Below, piece after piece: positions 55,839 through 64,000 of a DNA stretch of 64,000 nt (within the stretch, counting starts at the first letter, position 1; every line of letters starts with the position of its first letter). Made by a program: the position numbers and the translations under genes. Below the pieces are notes generated by a model. That model made no database searches. It was not told the origin of the DNA and worked only from the letters and a program-made list of their open reading frames with translations. This stretch comes from Paracoccus sp. MBLB3053 (GTDB taxonomy: Bacteria > Pseudomonadota > Alphaproteobacteria > Rhodobacterales > Rhodobacteraceae): assembly GCF_031822435.1 (NCBI RefSeq), contig NZ_JAVQLW010000001.1, forward strand, positions 505,501 through 569,500. Direction: 5' to 3'.

Positions 55839-57215
55839 CTAGACCGCAGCCGGTTCCGCGGTCCAGTCCCCGCGCGCATGTCCGCGCCAGAAGCGGCGCA
55901 TCAAAAGCACCGCCGCGACCGTCAGGCCGGCGACCAGCCCCAGCCACAATCCGGCCGGCCCGACACCGAGGATGAAGGCAAGGCCGTAGGCGACGGGCAT
56001 CCCGACCAACCAGTAGCTGATCGCGGCGATGATCATCGGCACACGCGTATCCTGAACGCCGCGCAGCAGCCCCAACCCGATCACCTGCAAGGCGTCGGTC
56101 AACTGGAAGAGCGCGGCGTAGAACATGAGGTTCGCGCCGATTTCCAGAAGCGCCGGGGTTTCGGGATTGCTGGCGTCGAGATAGAGCCCGACCAGCGTCC
56201 GGGGAAGCGTGACGAACAACGCGACGGCAAGCATCGCGACGATGACCGAAATGGCCGTGACGGTCACAGCTGCGTCATGCATCCCCTGCGTGTCGTTGCG
56301 ACCCTTGGCCTGCCCCACGCGGACTGTTGCCGCATTTGACATGCCCAGATGCAGCATGAAGGTGATCGCGCCCAGCTGCAGCGCAATGCCATGCGCAGCC
56401 AGTTCGCGGGTTCCGATCCACCCCATCATCACGTTCGAGCCGACGAAAAGGCCACCTTCCGCAACCATGGTGAGGCCGATCGGCCATCCAAGGGCGAAGA
56501 CCTTGCGCATATCGGCCCAGTCCGGCCGCCAGAAGCGCCGGAACAGTTGGAACTTGCGCGCTGCCGGCAACCATGCCGCATAGCCGACGAGCAGGAACAA
56601 CTGCAGGGTCTGGACCGAAACCGAAGCGATCGCCGCACCCCGCACGCCCAGCTCCGGCGCGCCGAAATGACCAAAGATCAGGACCCAGTTCAGCAGGATG
56701 TTCACCGGAAGCCCTGCTACGGTGATCCAGAGCACGACTTGTGTGCGCTCCATCGCGGCAAGGTAGCTGTTCAGCGTCAATCCGCACAGCACCGGCAGCA
56801 TCCCGAACCCGGCAATGCGCAGATAGTCCTGCGCCAGAGATGCCACGATCGGCTCCTGCCCGATGGCCAACAGGATCGGCTCGGAGTTCCACATGATCGG
56901 CATCACCACAACGGCATGCATGATCGACAGCCAAAGCGCCATGCGGGCTGCGCGTCTCACCTCGGTTTCGTCCTGACGGGCGATCGCGGTCGCGATCAGG
57001 CCCATCACACCGATGCCAAATCCCATGCCCAGGAAGAACAGGATGTGAAAGAATGAGGTCGCGATGACCAGTGCCGCCAGTTCCTCGACACCGTACCAGC
57101 CCACCATGACCGTGTCGGCGACACCGATCGCCATGCGCGCAAGATGGCTGCCGACAAGCGGCAGGCCGAGCGCGAGTGTCGCGCGCAGATGCGGGGCGTA
57201 ACGGTCGAGGGTCAT
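55839..57215 (-). CDS. MATE-family efflux transporter
   Basis: 458 residues and about twelve membrane helices in two MatE repeats. Family-typical blocks are GLPLVGSHLARMAIGVADTVMVGWYGVEELAA and the second-repeat FALGWPIGLTMVAEGGLFVGSNVMMGW. It is related to NorM and exports organic cations or drugs against Na+ or H+. It lies 30 bases upstream of the RAM-domain gene on the same strand, and co-transcription is possible. Confidence 0.9.
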   Translation of the reverse strand: MTLDRYAPHLRATLALGLPLVGSHLARMAIGVADTVMVGWYGVEELAALVIATSFFHILFFLGMGFGIGVMGLIATAIARQDETEVRRAARMALWLSIMHAVVVMPIMWNSEPILLAIGQEPIVASLAQDYLRIAGFGMLPVLCGLTLNSYLAAMERTQVVLWITVAGLPVNILLNWVLIFGHFGAPELGVRGAAIASVSVQTLQLFLLVGYAAWLPAARKFQLFRRFWRPDWADMRKVFALGWPIGLTMVAEGGLFVGSNVMMGWIGTRELAAHGIALQLGAITFMLHLGMSNAATVRVGQAKGRNDTQGMHDAAVTVTAISVIVAMLAVALFVTLPRTLVGLYLDASNPETPALLEIGANLMFYAALFQLTDALQVIGLGLLRGVQDTRVPMIIAAISYWLVGMPVAYGLAFILGVGPAGLWLGLVAGLTVAAVLLMRRFWRGHARGDWTAEPAAV

Positions 57216-57268
57216 GGCTTTGCCTTATCCTCAGGCAATTGCCGAGGCAAGATGGTCAAATGAAAGGC

Positions 57269-57925
57269 TCAAGGCCGAATTTCGACTTCGGTTCCGATAT
57301 CCGCATGGGCGAAGATTTCCTCGATCTCGGCATTCGTGACAGCGATGCAGCCGGCCGTCCAGTCTCCCTTGACCTTGTAGCCGTCGGGCACCTCATTCGG
57401 CTGGCCGTGGATCATGATGTCGCCGCCGGGATCGTAACCGCCTTTTCGTGCCGCTTCGCGGTGCTGCCGTTGCGGGTAATCGAGACCGAGCGAGAGATGG
57501 TAGGCGCTCTGTCGGTTCAGACGGTCTACCTTGAAGATGCCCTCGGGTGTCCGGCCGTCCCCCTCTCGCGACTTGTCCCCATCGGGGGCAAAGCCAAGTG
57601 CGATACGAAAGGTTCTCGGCGCGCCATCGCGTTGCCAGACGGTCATCCGCCGAGAGGACTTCTCGATCAGGATGCGTTCGACTGGCGAGGCGATGGGCGC
57701 TTCGGGTCGTGCTGGCGGCCGGGGAAGCTTCAGGTCTGGCAGCCGAAGGTCCGGCAGGTTGAAATGGGGCAGCTGGAATTTCGGAAGGCCGGGAATGTGC
57801 CAGCCTTGGGATGGTCGGTGGGGAACGGTGGGAACGCTTTGGCGATGCGGCGCCCAGATTAGCCAGAGGCTCCAGAGCAGGGCCGCCACGCAAAGGGCCG
57901 AGAACAGCGCCCCCAGCCGTTTCAT
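57269..57925 (-). CDS. L,D-transpeptidase (YkuD family), membrane-anchored
   Basis: 218 residues. One N-terminal membrane anchor (KRLGALFSALCVAALLWSLWLIW) is followed by a proline-rich spacer with a repeated PxxxLP pattern. The YkuD catalytic domain (about 80-215) ends in IHGQPNEVPDGYKVKGDWTAGCIAV, which supplies the catalytic cysteine and histidine. It cross-links or modifies peptidoglycan in the periplasm. Its ATG overlaps the stop of the upstream MalY-type gene. Confidence 0.88.
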   Translation of the reverse strand: MKRLGALFSALCVAALLWSLWLIWAPHRQSVPTVPHRPSQGWHIPGLPKFQLPHFNLPDLRLPDLKLPRPPARPEAPIASPVERILIEKSSRRMTVWQRDGAPRTFRIALGFAPDGDKSREGDGRTPEGIFKVDRLNRQSAYHLSLGLDYPQRQHREAARKGGYDPGGDIMIHGQPNEVPDGYKVKGDWTAGCIAVTNAEIEEIFAHADIGTEVEIRP

Positions 57926-59106
57926 TGCAGGTCGCCGAAGGCCCGCTGCAACCGATCGACAGCCTCGATGACGCGTGCGCGAGGCGTGGCAAGGTTGAAG
58001 CGCAGGAAGCTTTCGCCACCTGTGCCGAAGGTCGCGCCCTCGTTCGCGGCGATCCGGGCGCTCTGCTTCACCCGCGCGGTGAATTCATCCGCGGTCATGC
58101 CCGTTCCCGAGAAATCGACCCAGGCCAGGTAGGTGGCCTGAAGCGGCATCGAGCGCAGGCCCGGAATGGCGTTCACACCCTCATCGAAGATCTGTCGGTT
58201 GCCTGCGAGATAGGGGACGAGCTGGTCGACCCATTCCGCACCCTCGGGCGAATAGGCTGCCGCAACCATTCCCAGGCCGAAGAGGCCGGGCGAAATACCC
58301 AGCGCCATCATGCGTTGCTTGATCCGATCGCGCAGAGCCTCGTCCGAGATGATGATGTTGCCGATATGTGCGCCGGCGATATTGAACGTCTTGGTCGCCG
58401 CGGTCAGGGTGATCAGGCGCGACGCCAGTTCGGGCGTAGCAAGGGCCGTTTGCACATGGGCGGCTGCGCCGGGCATGACCAGATCGTGATGGACCTCGTC
58501 GGAAATTAGGACCAGATCGTGCTTTTCGCAGAACGCGGCAACCTCGGCCAATTCGGCACGGGTCCAGACCCGGCCGCCCGGATTATGCGGCGAACACAGG
58601 ACCATCACCTTTTCGCGCCCGGTCAGCCGGGTGGCCCAATCGTCCCAGTCCATGCTGTAAAGGCCATCCCGGAGCGTCAGCGGAAACTCGGTGATCGAGC
58701 GCCCCGCGGCACGGATGACGCGGGCAAATCCGTGATAGACCGGGGTCATAAGCACCACCGCGTCTCCCGGCTCGGTCAGGGCATCGACGCAGATGGCGGT
58801 CGCATTGACCAGACCATGCGCGGTCAGAATCCATTCGGGTTCGATCTGCCAGCCGTGGCGGTTTTCCATCCACCAGCAGATCGCGTCGAGATATGGGCGA
58901 TTTGCGCCGGGATAGCCGTAGACACCATGGGCAGCCATCGCCTCGACCGCGCGCTGGACAGATGCCGGTGGACGAAAGTCCATGTCGGCGACCCACATGG
59001 CAATCCCGTCCTGTGGCGAAATGCCATAGGCCGAGTCCATATCGTCCCATTTGCTGCAATGGGTGCCGATACGGTCGATGATCTCGTCGAAATCGGGTTT
59101 GGTCAT
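57922..59106 (-). CDS. PLP-dependent MalY/PatB-type aminotransferase (cystathionine beta-lyase-like)
   Basis: 394 residues from ATG 59106 (MTKPDFDEIIDRIGTHCSKWDDM), behind GAGGG. MalY/PatB marks: MWVADMDFRPPASVQRAVEAMAAHGVYGYPG and LCSPHNPGGRVW, with the PLP lysine in LTAATKTFNIAG. These enzymes cleave cystathionine or related C-S bonds to homocysteine, ammonia and pyruvate. The sulfur operon at 49808-53769 makes such a role attractive. Its end overlaps the L,D-transpeptidase start. Confidence 0.85.
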   Translation of the reverse strand: MTKPDFDEIIDRIGTHCSKWDDMDSAYGISPQDGIAMWVADMDFRPPASVQRAVEAMAAHGVYGYPGANRPYLDAICWWMENRHGWQIEPEWILTAHGLVNATAICVDALTEPGDAVVLMTPVYHGFARVIRAAGRSITEFPLTLRDGLYSMDWDDWATRLTGREKVMVLCSPHNPGGRVWTRAELAEVAAFCEKHDLVLISDEVHHDLVMPGAAAHVQTALATPELASRLITLTAATKTFNIAGAHIGNIIISDEALRDRIKQRMMALGISPGLFGLGMVAAAYSPEGAEWVDQLVPYLAGNRQIFDEGVNAIPGLRSMPLQATYLAWVDFSGTGMTADEFTARVKQSARIAANEGATFGTGGESFLRFNLATPRARVIEAVDRLQRAFGDLQ

Positions 59107-59182
59107 GCTGTCCCTCGGATTCATTCCGGCCCAAACATAGCGGCTTGTTGCGCAAGGCCAAGGGTTGCCCTAGATCACAGGC

Positions 59183-59704
59183 ATGACATTGCGCAGCATT
59201 CTTATTCACCCCGATCCGCGGCTGAAAAAGCCGTGCGACCCCGTGGCCCGCATCACGCCCGAGATCGAGACGCTGGCCGCAGACATGCTGGCCACGATGT
59301 ATGACGCACCGGGCGTCGGCCTTGCCGCCCCGCAGGTTGGCGTGCTGTCGCGCCTTTTCGTGATGGATTGCGAAAAGGACCCCGAGGCGCCGCAGAACCC
59401 GATCGTCATGGTCAACCCCGAGATCACCTGGAGCTCGGAAGGGCTGAACACCTACGAGGAAGGCTGCCTTTCGATCCCCGATCAATATGCCGAAGTCACC
59501 CGCCCGGCCGAGGTGCGGATGCAATGGCTGGGCCTTGACGGAAAGCTGCACGAGCGGGAATTCGACGGGCTTTGGGCGACCTGCGCCCAGCACGAGCTGG
59601 ACCATCTGGATGGCAAGCTGTTCATCGACTATCTCAGCCCGATGAAACGCCAGATGATCACGCGCAAGATGGTCAAGATGAAACGCGACCGCGCCCGCGC
59701 CTGA
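59183..59704 (+). CDS. def: Peptide deformylase
   Basis: 173 residues with all three active-site motifs: GVGLAAPQVG, EGCLSIPDQ (metal-binding cysteine) and QHELDHLDG (two metal histidines and catalytic glutamate). It removes the formyl group from new proteins and is essential. A degenerate paralogue follows after 40 bases, and fmt lies 3.1 kb further on. The length is normal. Confidence 0.97.
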   Translation: MTLRSILIHPDPRLKKPCDPVARITPEIETLAADMLATMYDAPGVGLAAPQVGVLSRLFVMDCEKDPEAPQNPIVMVNPEITWSSEGLNTYEEGCLSIPDQYAEVTRPAEVRMQWLGLDGKLHEREFDGLWATCAQHELDHLDGKLFIDYLSPMKRQMITRKMVKMKRDRARA

Positions 59705-59744
59705 CTCCGCCCCCGATTGAAGCTTCCCGCAAGAGGCGCCGCCC

Positions 59745-60245
59745 ATGACCGTTCGCCCGTTCATTCCCTATAACGATCGCCGCCTGCATATTCCTGCCGA
59801 GCCGGTTGCCGAGGTCACCGAAACCGTGCGGATGATCTGGGATGACATGGTCGACACGATGGATGCCATGCCCGGCGTGGGTCTGGCCGCCCCGCAGATC
59901 GGCATCATGCAGCGCCTTGCCGTGGTCGACGCATCGGACAAACGAGGCCAGGCCGTCCGCATGGCCAACCCCGAGGTGCTGCACGCCTCGGTCCAGATGC
60001 GCGCGCATGACGAGGCAAGTCCAAACCTGCCCGGCGTCTACGCCCGGATCGAGCGTCCGCGTGCCGTCACCGTGCGCTTCCTGAACGACCAGGGCGAGAT
60101 CGAAGAGCGCGATTTTGTCGGTCTCTGGGCAACCTCGGTCCAGCACCAGATCGACCATCTCAACGGCAAGGTCTATGTCGATCACCTGACGCCCCTGCGC
60201 CGCAAGATGCTGGTCGCGAAATCGGCCAAGCAGGCCCGCCGCTGA
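59745..60245 (+). CDS. Peptide deformylase paralogue lacking active-site residues
   Basis: 166 residues, clearly related to the preceding deformylase across its length. Motif 1 is intact (GVGLAAPQIG, residues 44-53). Motif 2, EGCLSIP, has become EASPNLP (90-96), so the metal-binding cysteine is Ser92. Motif 3, HELDH, has become HQIDH (134-138), so the catalytic glutamate is Gln135 while both histidines remain. Loss of both the cysteine ligand and the general base predicts no deformylase activity. It may have a regulatory, ribosome-binding or other role. Confidence 0.88.
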   Translation: MTVRPFIPYNDRRLHIPAEPVAEVTETVRMIWDDMVDTMDAMPGVGLAAPQIGIMQRLAVVDASDKRGQAVRMANPEVLHASVQMRAHDEASPNLPGVYARIERPRAVTVRFLNDQGEIEERDFVGLWATSVQHQIDHLNGKVYVDHLTPLRRKMLVAKSAKQARR

Positions 60246-60339
60246 GCCAGCCGCTTCCCTTTCCCGTCGGCCGCGACTAACCTCGGCCGCGGCCCGCTCA
60301 TTTCGCGGGCTCGATCCTGCAGAAGGGACCGTCGGCCGC

Positions 60340-61977
60340 ATGTTCTCGGTTCTTCCTTTGCTTTCCGGTCTGCTCTTGGCAGCCGCTTCGCTTACCCCAT
60401 CGCTGATCCCGAGGGACTGGCTCATGCAGGGTGCGCTTGCCGGCATTTCCATGGCAGCGGGTTATCTCGTCACGCTTTTCGTGCTCGCACTATGGCGCGC
60501 GCTTCAGATCCCGGTGCTGCCGCGCCGCTGGGCCAACCTCGCTCATGCCATCCTGGCCATTCCTGTCCTCGCAATCCTGGTGCGCTGCGTCGCTCTCAGC
60601 GACGATTGGCAAAACAGTATCCGCCTGCGCATGAACATGCCCGTGCTGGAAGCCGCCAGCACCACCAAGATGATCCTCCTGGCCGCCGCGGTCTTCGTTG
60701 CGTTCTTCGTGCTGGGACATGGCATGCTGGCGCTGTTCAACCTGTTGCGCAGGCGCCTTGCCCGTTACATCCCTGCCGCCAGCGCGAATGTGGTGGGGCT
60801 GCTTCTGGCGGCGCTGATTGTGGTGACGATCACGCGCGACGGCGTCGTGAACTGGGCGCTTCGCGTCGCCGACCGTTCCTACGCGGCAGCCCAGCATCTG
60901 ACCGATCCCAGCGCCGCCGCCCCCGAAGAGGCATGGCGATCGGGCGGTCCCGGCTCGGTCATCGACTGGGATCTTATGGGCAAGCCGGGCCGGGACTTCG
61001 TAAGCGGAGGACCCCGCGCCGCGGCAATCGCGGATTTCTCGGGCCGACAGGCGAAAGAGCCGCTGCGCATCTATGTCGGCCTTGCGCAGGATACGCTGCC
61101 CGAACGCAGGGCCCAGATCGCACTTGAGGAAATGATCCGGGTCGGCGCCTTCGACCGCAAGGTCCTTGTGGTGGCGAGCCCCACCGGGACGGGTTGGATG
61201 GACCCGGCCAGTTATGATGCGCTGGAATACATGCATGACGGCGACGTGGCGACGGTGGCCGTGCAATATTCCTATTTGCAGAGTCCGCTTGCCCTGATCT
61301 TCGAGACAGATTCCGGTCTGGACCAGGCAACTGCCACCATGCGCGCCGTCTATGACCATTGGCGCCAGCTTCCTGCCACCGCGCGTCCAAGGTTATACCT
61401 TCACGGGATTTCGCTTGGGGCGTGGTCGTCCATGTATTCCTTCAATCCCTTCCAGATGATGAACGAGCCGGTCTCAGGCGCGTTCTGGGCCGGACCGCCC
61501 TTCCCCTCCGAACTGTGGCGCCAGGCCAACAGCGCCCGCCAACCCGACAGCCTGTTCATCCTGCCGGAAGTCGATGAGGGCGAGGTCATCCGCTACGCCA
61601 GCCAGTTCGCACCTGCTGATCGGCTGAGCCGACCCTGGGGAAGGCTGCGTATCCTGTTTCTGCAGCATGCGAGCGATCCGATCGTGTTCTACAGTCCCGC
61701 CTCGCTCTGGCGTGCGCCGGAATGGATGCGCGAACCCGCCGCCCCCGACGTGTCTCCACGCCTCAGCTTCACGCCGATCGTGACGCAGTTACAGCTTGCG
61801 GTCGATATGCTCGTCTCGACCTCGACGCCGCCGGGCTTCGGCCATATCTACGATGCCGAGGAATATATCGACGGCTGGGCGGCCATCTCGGTGCCCAGCG
61901 GATGGACGGACAATGATACCGCGCGGCTCAAGGCCAGATGCGGCAAGGACGGTCTGATCGGATGCAGAAACGGGTGA
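60340..61977 (+). CDS. Membrane alpha/beta-hydrolase family protein (Abhydrolase_9 type)
   Basis: 545 residues. About four N-terminal membrane helices (1-175; Abhydrolase_9_N-like, with SLTPSLIPRDWLMQGALAGISMAAGYL) are followed by an alpha/beta-hydrolase domain. Its nucleophile motif is GISLGAW (about residue 354), and HASDPIVFYSP is the usual later block. It resembles proteins annotated only as alpha/beta-hydrolase family. The substrate is unknown. Its stop overlaps the next hydrolase gene. Confidence 0.82.
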   Translation: MFSVLPLLSGLLLAAASLTPSLIPRDWLMQGALAGISMAAGYLVTLFVLALWRALQIPVLPRRWANLAHAILAIPVLAILVRCVALSDDWQNSIRLRMNMPVLEAASTTKMILLAAAVFVAFFVLGHGMLALFNLLRRRLARYIPAASANVVGLLLAALIVVTITRDGVVNWALRVADRSYAAAQHLTDPSAAAPEEAWRSGGPGSVIDWDLMGKPGRDFVSGGPRAAAIADFSGRQAKEPLRIYVGLAQDTLPERRAQIALEEMIRVGAFDRKVLVVASPTGTGWMDPASYDALEYMHDGDVATVAVQYSYLQSPLALIFETDSGLDQATATMRAVYDHWRQLPATARPRLYLHGISLGAWSSMYSFNPFQMMNEPVSGAFWAGPPFPSELWRQANSARQPDSLFILPEVDEGEVIRYASQFAPADRLSRPWGRLRILFLQHASDPIVFYSPASLWRAPEWMREPAAPDVSPRLSFTPIVTQLQLAVDMLVSTSTPPGFGHIYDAEEYIDGWAAISVPSGWTDNDTARLKARCGKDGLIGCRNG

Positions 61978-62834
61978 TCATCATGGGGGCAGCAGGTATC
62001 GCGATCATTCTGACCGTGCTGGGGTTGAACACGGCCCGGAACGCCGCCGGATGGCAACCAATCACCCATACCCCCGCCCAGCGTGAGGCAATGCTTGCGG
62101 GTTCATGGCGCATCATGCATCCGAACACCCCTGGCCCCCACAAAGCGGCGATCCTGCTTTCGGGATGCGACGGAGTTCATGACAACATGGATTACTGGGC
62201 CGGGATCATGCTCGACCGGAACCGGATGGTCATGGTCCTGGACAGCCACATTCCGCGGCGTCTCGATCGCGTTCAGGCGTGGCGGGCGGTCTGCGCGGGA
62301 CAGGTGCTGCCTGGCTCGGAACGCGCGGGCGACCTTGCCGTTGCCCTCGACGCCCTGCACCGCATGCCCGGGGTGGACCCATCCGAGACGCTTGTGCTTG
62401 GCGCGTCGCATGGCGGCTGGACCGCGATGGAACTGATGTCCGAACTGAACGAACCTATGCCGCCACCCGGACTTTCGGCATGGCCCCGGCCACCCGCGGA
62501 ACTCGCCGCCCAGATCGGCCCGCTGGTCCTGCTTTATCCCTATTGCGGGATGCTCAGCCATGGCGACGAAGCGCGCTGGCCACAGCATGTGAGCGGGCTG
62601 ATGATCCTTGCCCAGAATGACAGCATCACCGATCCCACTGCGTGCCGCAGCATGGCCGACAAGCTGGTCGGAAAGGCCGCCGATCTGCACATGGTCACCC
62701 TGCCCGGCACCAATCACGGCTTCGATCAAAGCGAGCGATCGGCGCTGTCCTCGCTTGAGTTCGACCCGGCTGCCCGCAGCAAGGCGACGGGTCTGGTGGA
62801 GGATTTCCTGCAGGATTTTGCATCTGCCCATTGA
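61962..62834 (+). CDS. Dienelactone-hydrolase-like alpha/beta-hydrolase, membrane-anchored or secreted
   Basis: 290 residues from ATG 61962, overlapping the previous gene by 16 bases. A hydrophobic N-terminus ([20 protein letters not shown]) looks like an anchor or uncleaved signal. The hydrolase domain shows [12 protein letters not shown] (nucleophile serine), then [10 protein letters not shown] and TNHGFDQ (acid and histidine positions). It resembles the dienelactone hydrolase family. It is coupled to the upstream membrane hydrolase. Substrate unknown. Confidence 0.8.
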   Translation: MQKRVIIMGAAGIAIILTVLGLNTARNAAGWQPITHTPAQREAMLAGSWRIMHPNTPGPHKAAILLSGCDGVHDNMDYWAGIMLDRNRMVMVLDSHIPRRLDRVQAWRAVCAGQVLPGSERAGDLAVALDALHRMPGVDPSETLVLGASHGGWTAMELMSELNEPMPPPGLSAWPRPPAELAAQIGPLVLLYPYCGMLSHGDEARWPQHVSGLMILAQNDSITDPTACRSMADKLVGKAADLHMVTLPGTNHGFDQSERSALSSLEFDPAARSKATGLVEDFLQDFASAH

Positions 62835-62875
62835 TCCGCGCTATGAGGACCCCGACAGGAACAAGGGTCAGGCAC

Positions 62876-63769
62876 ATGCGCGTCATCTTCATGGGAACCC
62901 CGGATTTTTCGGTGCCGGCGTTGCGGGCCATCGCGGCGCGACACGAGGTCGTGGCCGTCTATTCCCAGCCGCCCCGGGCCGCGGGCCGGGGGCAGAAGCC
63001 CCGCCCTTCGCCCGTCCATCAGGCTGCCGAGGAGCTCGGACTTTCGGTCCGCACGCCAGAACGCCTGAAATCGCCCGAGGACCAGGCGGATTTTGCCTCG
63101 CTTGGCGCAGATGTCGCGGTGGTGGTGGCTTATGGGCTGATCCTGCCACAATCCGTCCTGGATGCGCCCCGATTGGGCTGCCTGAATATCCACGCCTCGC
63201 TTTTGCCGCGCTGGCGGGGCGCGGCACCGATTCATCGCGCCATCATGTCAGGGGACGCCGAGACCGGGGTGGCGATCATGCAGATGGAAGCCGGCCTGGA
63301 CACAGGCCCGGTGCTGGCCGAAACCCGCACCCCGATCGATGCGCTGGACACGACGTCTGACCTGCATGATCGACTGGCCGAGATGGGGGCAGAATTGATC
63401 GTCGAGACGCTCGATCGACTTCCGCTAGCCGCCATTCCGCAGCCGGCCGCAGGCGTGACCTATGCAAACAAGATCGACAAGGCCGAGGCCCGGATCGACT
63501 GGTCCCGCCCCGCCGCAGAAATCGACCGGCAGATCCGCGCCCTTTCCCCCTTTCCCGGGGCCTGGTGCATGGTCGGCGATGAAAGGATCAAGCTTCTGCG
63601 TTCGCGGATGGCAACCGGCGCAGGCCAGGCGGGCCAGGTGCTGGAAGGTTTCACCATTGCCTGCGGCGATGGCGCGATCGAGGTTCTCGAAGCACAGCGG
63701 CAGGGCAAGCGCTCCATGCAGGCGACCGAGATCCTGCGCGGCCTGACTCTTCCGGAAAGGCTCGACTAA
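62876..63769 (+). CDS. fmt: Methionyl-tRNA formyltransferase
   Basis: 297 residues from ATG 62876 ([19 protein letters not shown]), with AAGGG upstream. The 10-formyl-THF site is seen in [24 protein letters not shown], with [12 protein letters not shown] before it. The C-terminal OB-like tRNA-binding domain follows. It formylates initiator Met-tRNA, whose formyl group is later removed by Def. The usual def-fmt adjacency is broken here by two hydrolase genes. The upstream frame extension overlaps the hydrolase gene and is not used. Confidence 0.96.
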   Translation: MRVIFMGTPDFSVPALRAIAARHEVVAVYSQPPRAAGRGQKPRPSPVHQAAEELGLSVRTPERLKSPEDQADFASLGADVAVVVAYGLILPQSVLDAPRLGCLNIHASLLPRWRGAAPIHRAIMSGDAETGVAIMQMEAGLDTGPVLAETRTPIDALDTTSDLHDRLAEMGAELIVETLDRLPLAAIPQPAAGVTYANKIDKAEARIDWSRPAAEIDRQIRALSPFPGAWCMVGDERIKLLRSRMATGAGQAGQVLEGFTIACGDGAIEVLEAQRQGKRSMQATEILRGLTLPERLD

Positions 63770-63800
63770 GCCGCCGTCATTGCAGCATTTTCATCACATT

Positions 63801-63840
63801 GCCCGGCCGCGTTTCAACTCGATCGCGTGGACCGGGCCTT
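63801..63840 (+). terminator. Probable terminator of fmt
   Basis: gcccgg (63801-63806) pairs with ccgggc (63832-63837), with an inner ccgcg/cgcg stem and a loop rich in T and C. CTTTGC follows. It lies 32 bases after the fmt stop. Confidence 0.45.
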
Positions 63841-63887
63841 TGCATGATAGCATCCTGCCTGGCTGAAGTCGCAGTGGAGGCAATGCG

Positions 63888-64000
63888 ATGGACGAAATGA
63901 TACGGGTCATGGCGGCGAATTGGTGGGTGCTGCTGTTGCGCGGGATCGCGGCGATCCTGTTCGGGCTCCTCGCGCTGATCTGGCCGGGACTCACGGTCTA
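63888..64000 (+). CDS. HdeD-family membrane protein, 3' end cut by the window edge
   Basis: Only the first ~37 codons are present: [19 protein letters not shown] then [14 protein letters not shown]. This is a short charged start and a membrane helix that fits the HdeD/DUF308 family, where WW(V/L)...RG..AI.FG.....WPG recurs. GGAGG lies eight bases upstream of ATG 63888. HdeD proteins are linked to acid resistance in E. coli. The role here is unproven. Confidence 0.65.
   Translation, partial: MDEMIRVMAANWWVLLLRGIAAILFGLLALIWPGLTV

Overview
The window is a GC-rich chromosomal segment, almost entirely coding, from an alphaproteobacterium. It is most likely a member of the Rhodobacterales close to Paracoccus. 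This is inferred from gene families and gene order, not from a marker gene: a tolQRAB-pal-cpoB-tilS-ftsH run, a DUF2849-cysI-cysH-DUF934-fpr sulfur operon, a Pha/Mrp antiporter with fused A and B subunits, two peptide deformylase paralogues, the five-step hut pathway, and a GTTC-N7-GTGC motif upstream of ruvC. No rRNA, tRNA, CRISPR array, insertion sequence or prophage was seen, and no gene-free gap exceeds 300 bases.

Layout, left to right. 1-2266: a class V aminotransferase cut by the window edge and a siderophore-interacting flavoreductase. 2380-4880: exbB-exbD-tonB, the energiser for outer-membrane iron and siderophore import. 4852-9129 (minus strand): an OxyR-type regulator, a CNNM/CorC-type membrane protein, an ExoD-family protein and an Old Yellow Enzyme. 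9192-19568: histidine use. A minus-strand unit hutI-hutH-hutG-hutU continues into a polar amino acid ABC transporter, and a divergent unit hutF-hutC starts from the same 95-base promoter region, which carries two identical 16-base repeats. 19632-25196: inositol-phosphatase-like enzyme, EamA exporter, lytic transglycosylase, dapA and a CAP-domain lipoprotein.

25308-31255: the Mrp/Pha antiporter (AB, C, D, E, F, G), densely overlapping. 31389-34924: ruvC-ruvA-htpX-ruvB-thioesterase, an unusual run with a membrane protease inside the Holliday-junction operon. 34921-35561: chorismate mutase, a possible 26-residue membrane peptide and a large palindromic terminator. 35562-45474 (minus strand): a conserved unknown gene, ybgC, the Tol-Pal envelope system, tilS and ftsH. 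45555-51071: a two-subunit CoA-transferase, topA, fpr and DUF934. 51068-53769 completes the sulfate/sulfite reduction operon (cysH, cysI, DUF2849), read away from an Lrp/AsnC regulator.

54400-57925: a HisC-like aminotransferase paired with a stand-alone Lrp ligand-binding domain, a MATE exporter and an L,D-transpeptidase. 57922-64000: a MalY/PatB-type enzyme, two deformylases (the second lacking key active-site residues), two unrelated alpha/beta-hydrolases and fmt, so the N-formyl-methionine cycle genes def and fmt are split by hydrolases. An HdeD-like gene is cut by the right edge.

Most of the content is ordinary housekeeping and metabolic DNA. The parts most worth a second look are the degenerate deformylase, htpX inside ruvCAB with an SOS-like box, the 26-codon peptide gene, the hut operator repeats, and the paired Lrp-family genes around the aminotransferase.
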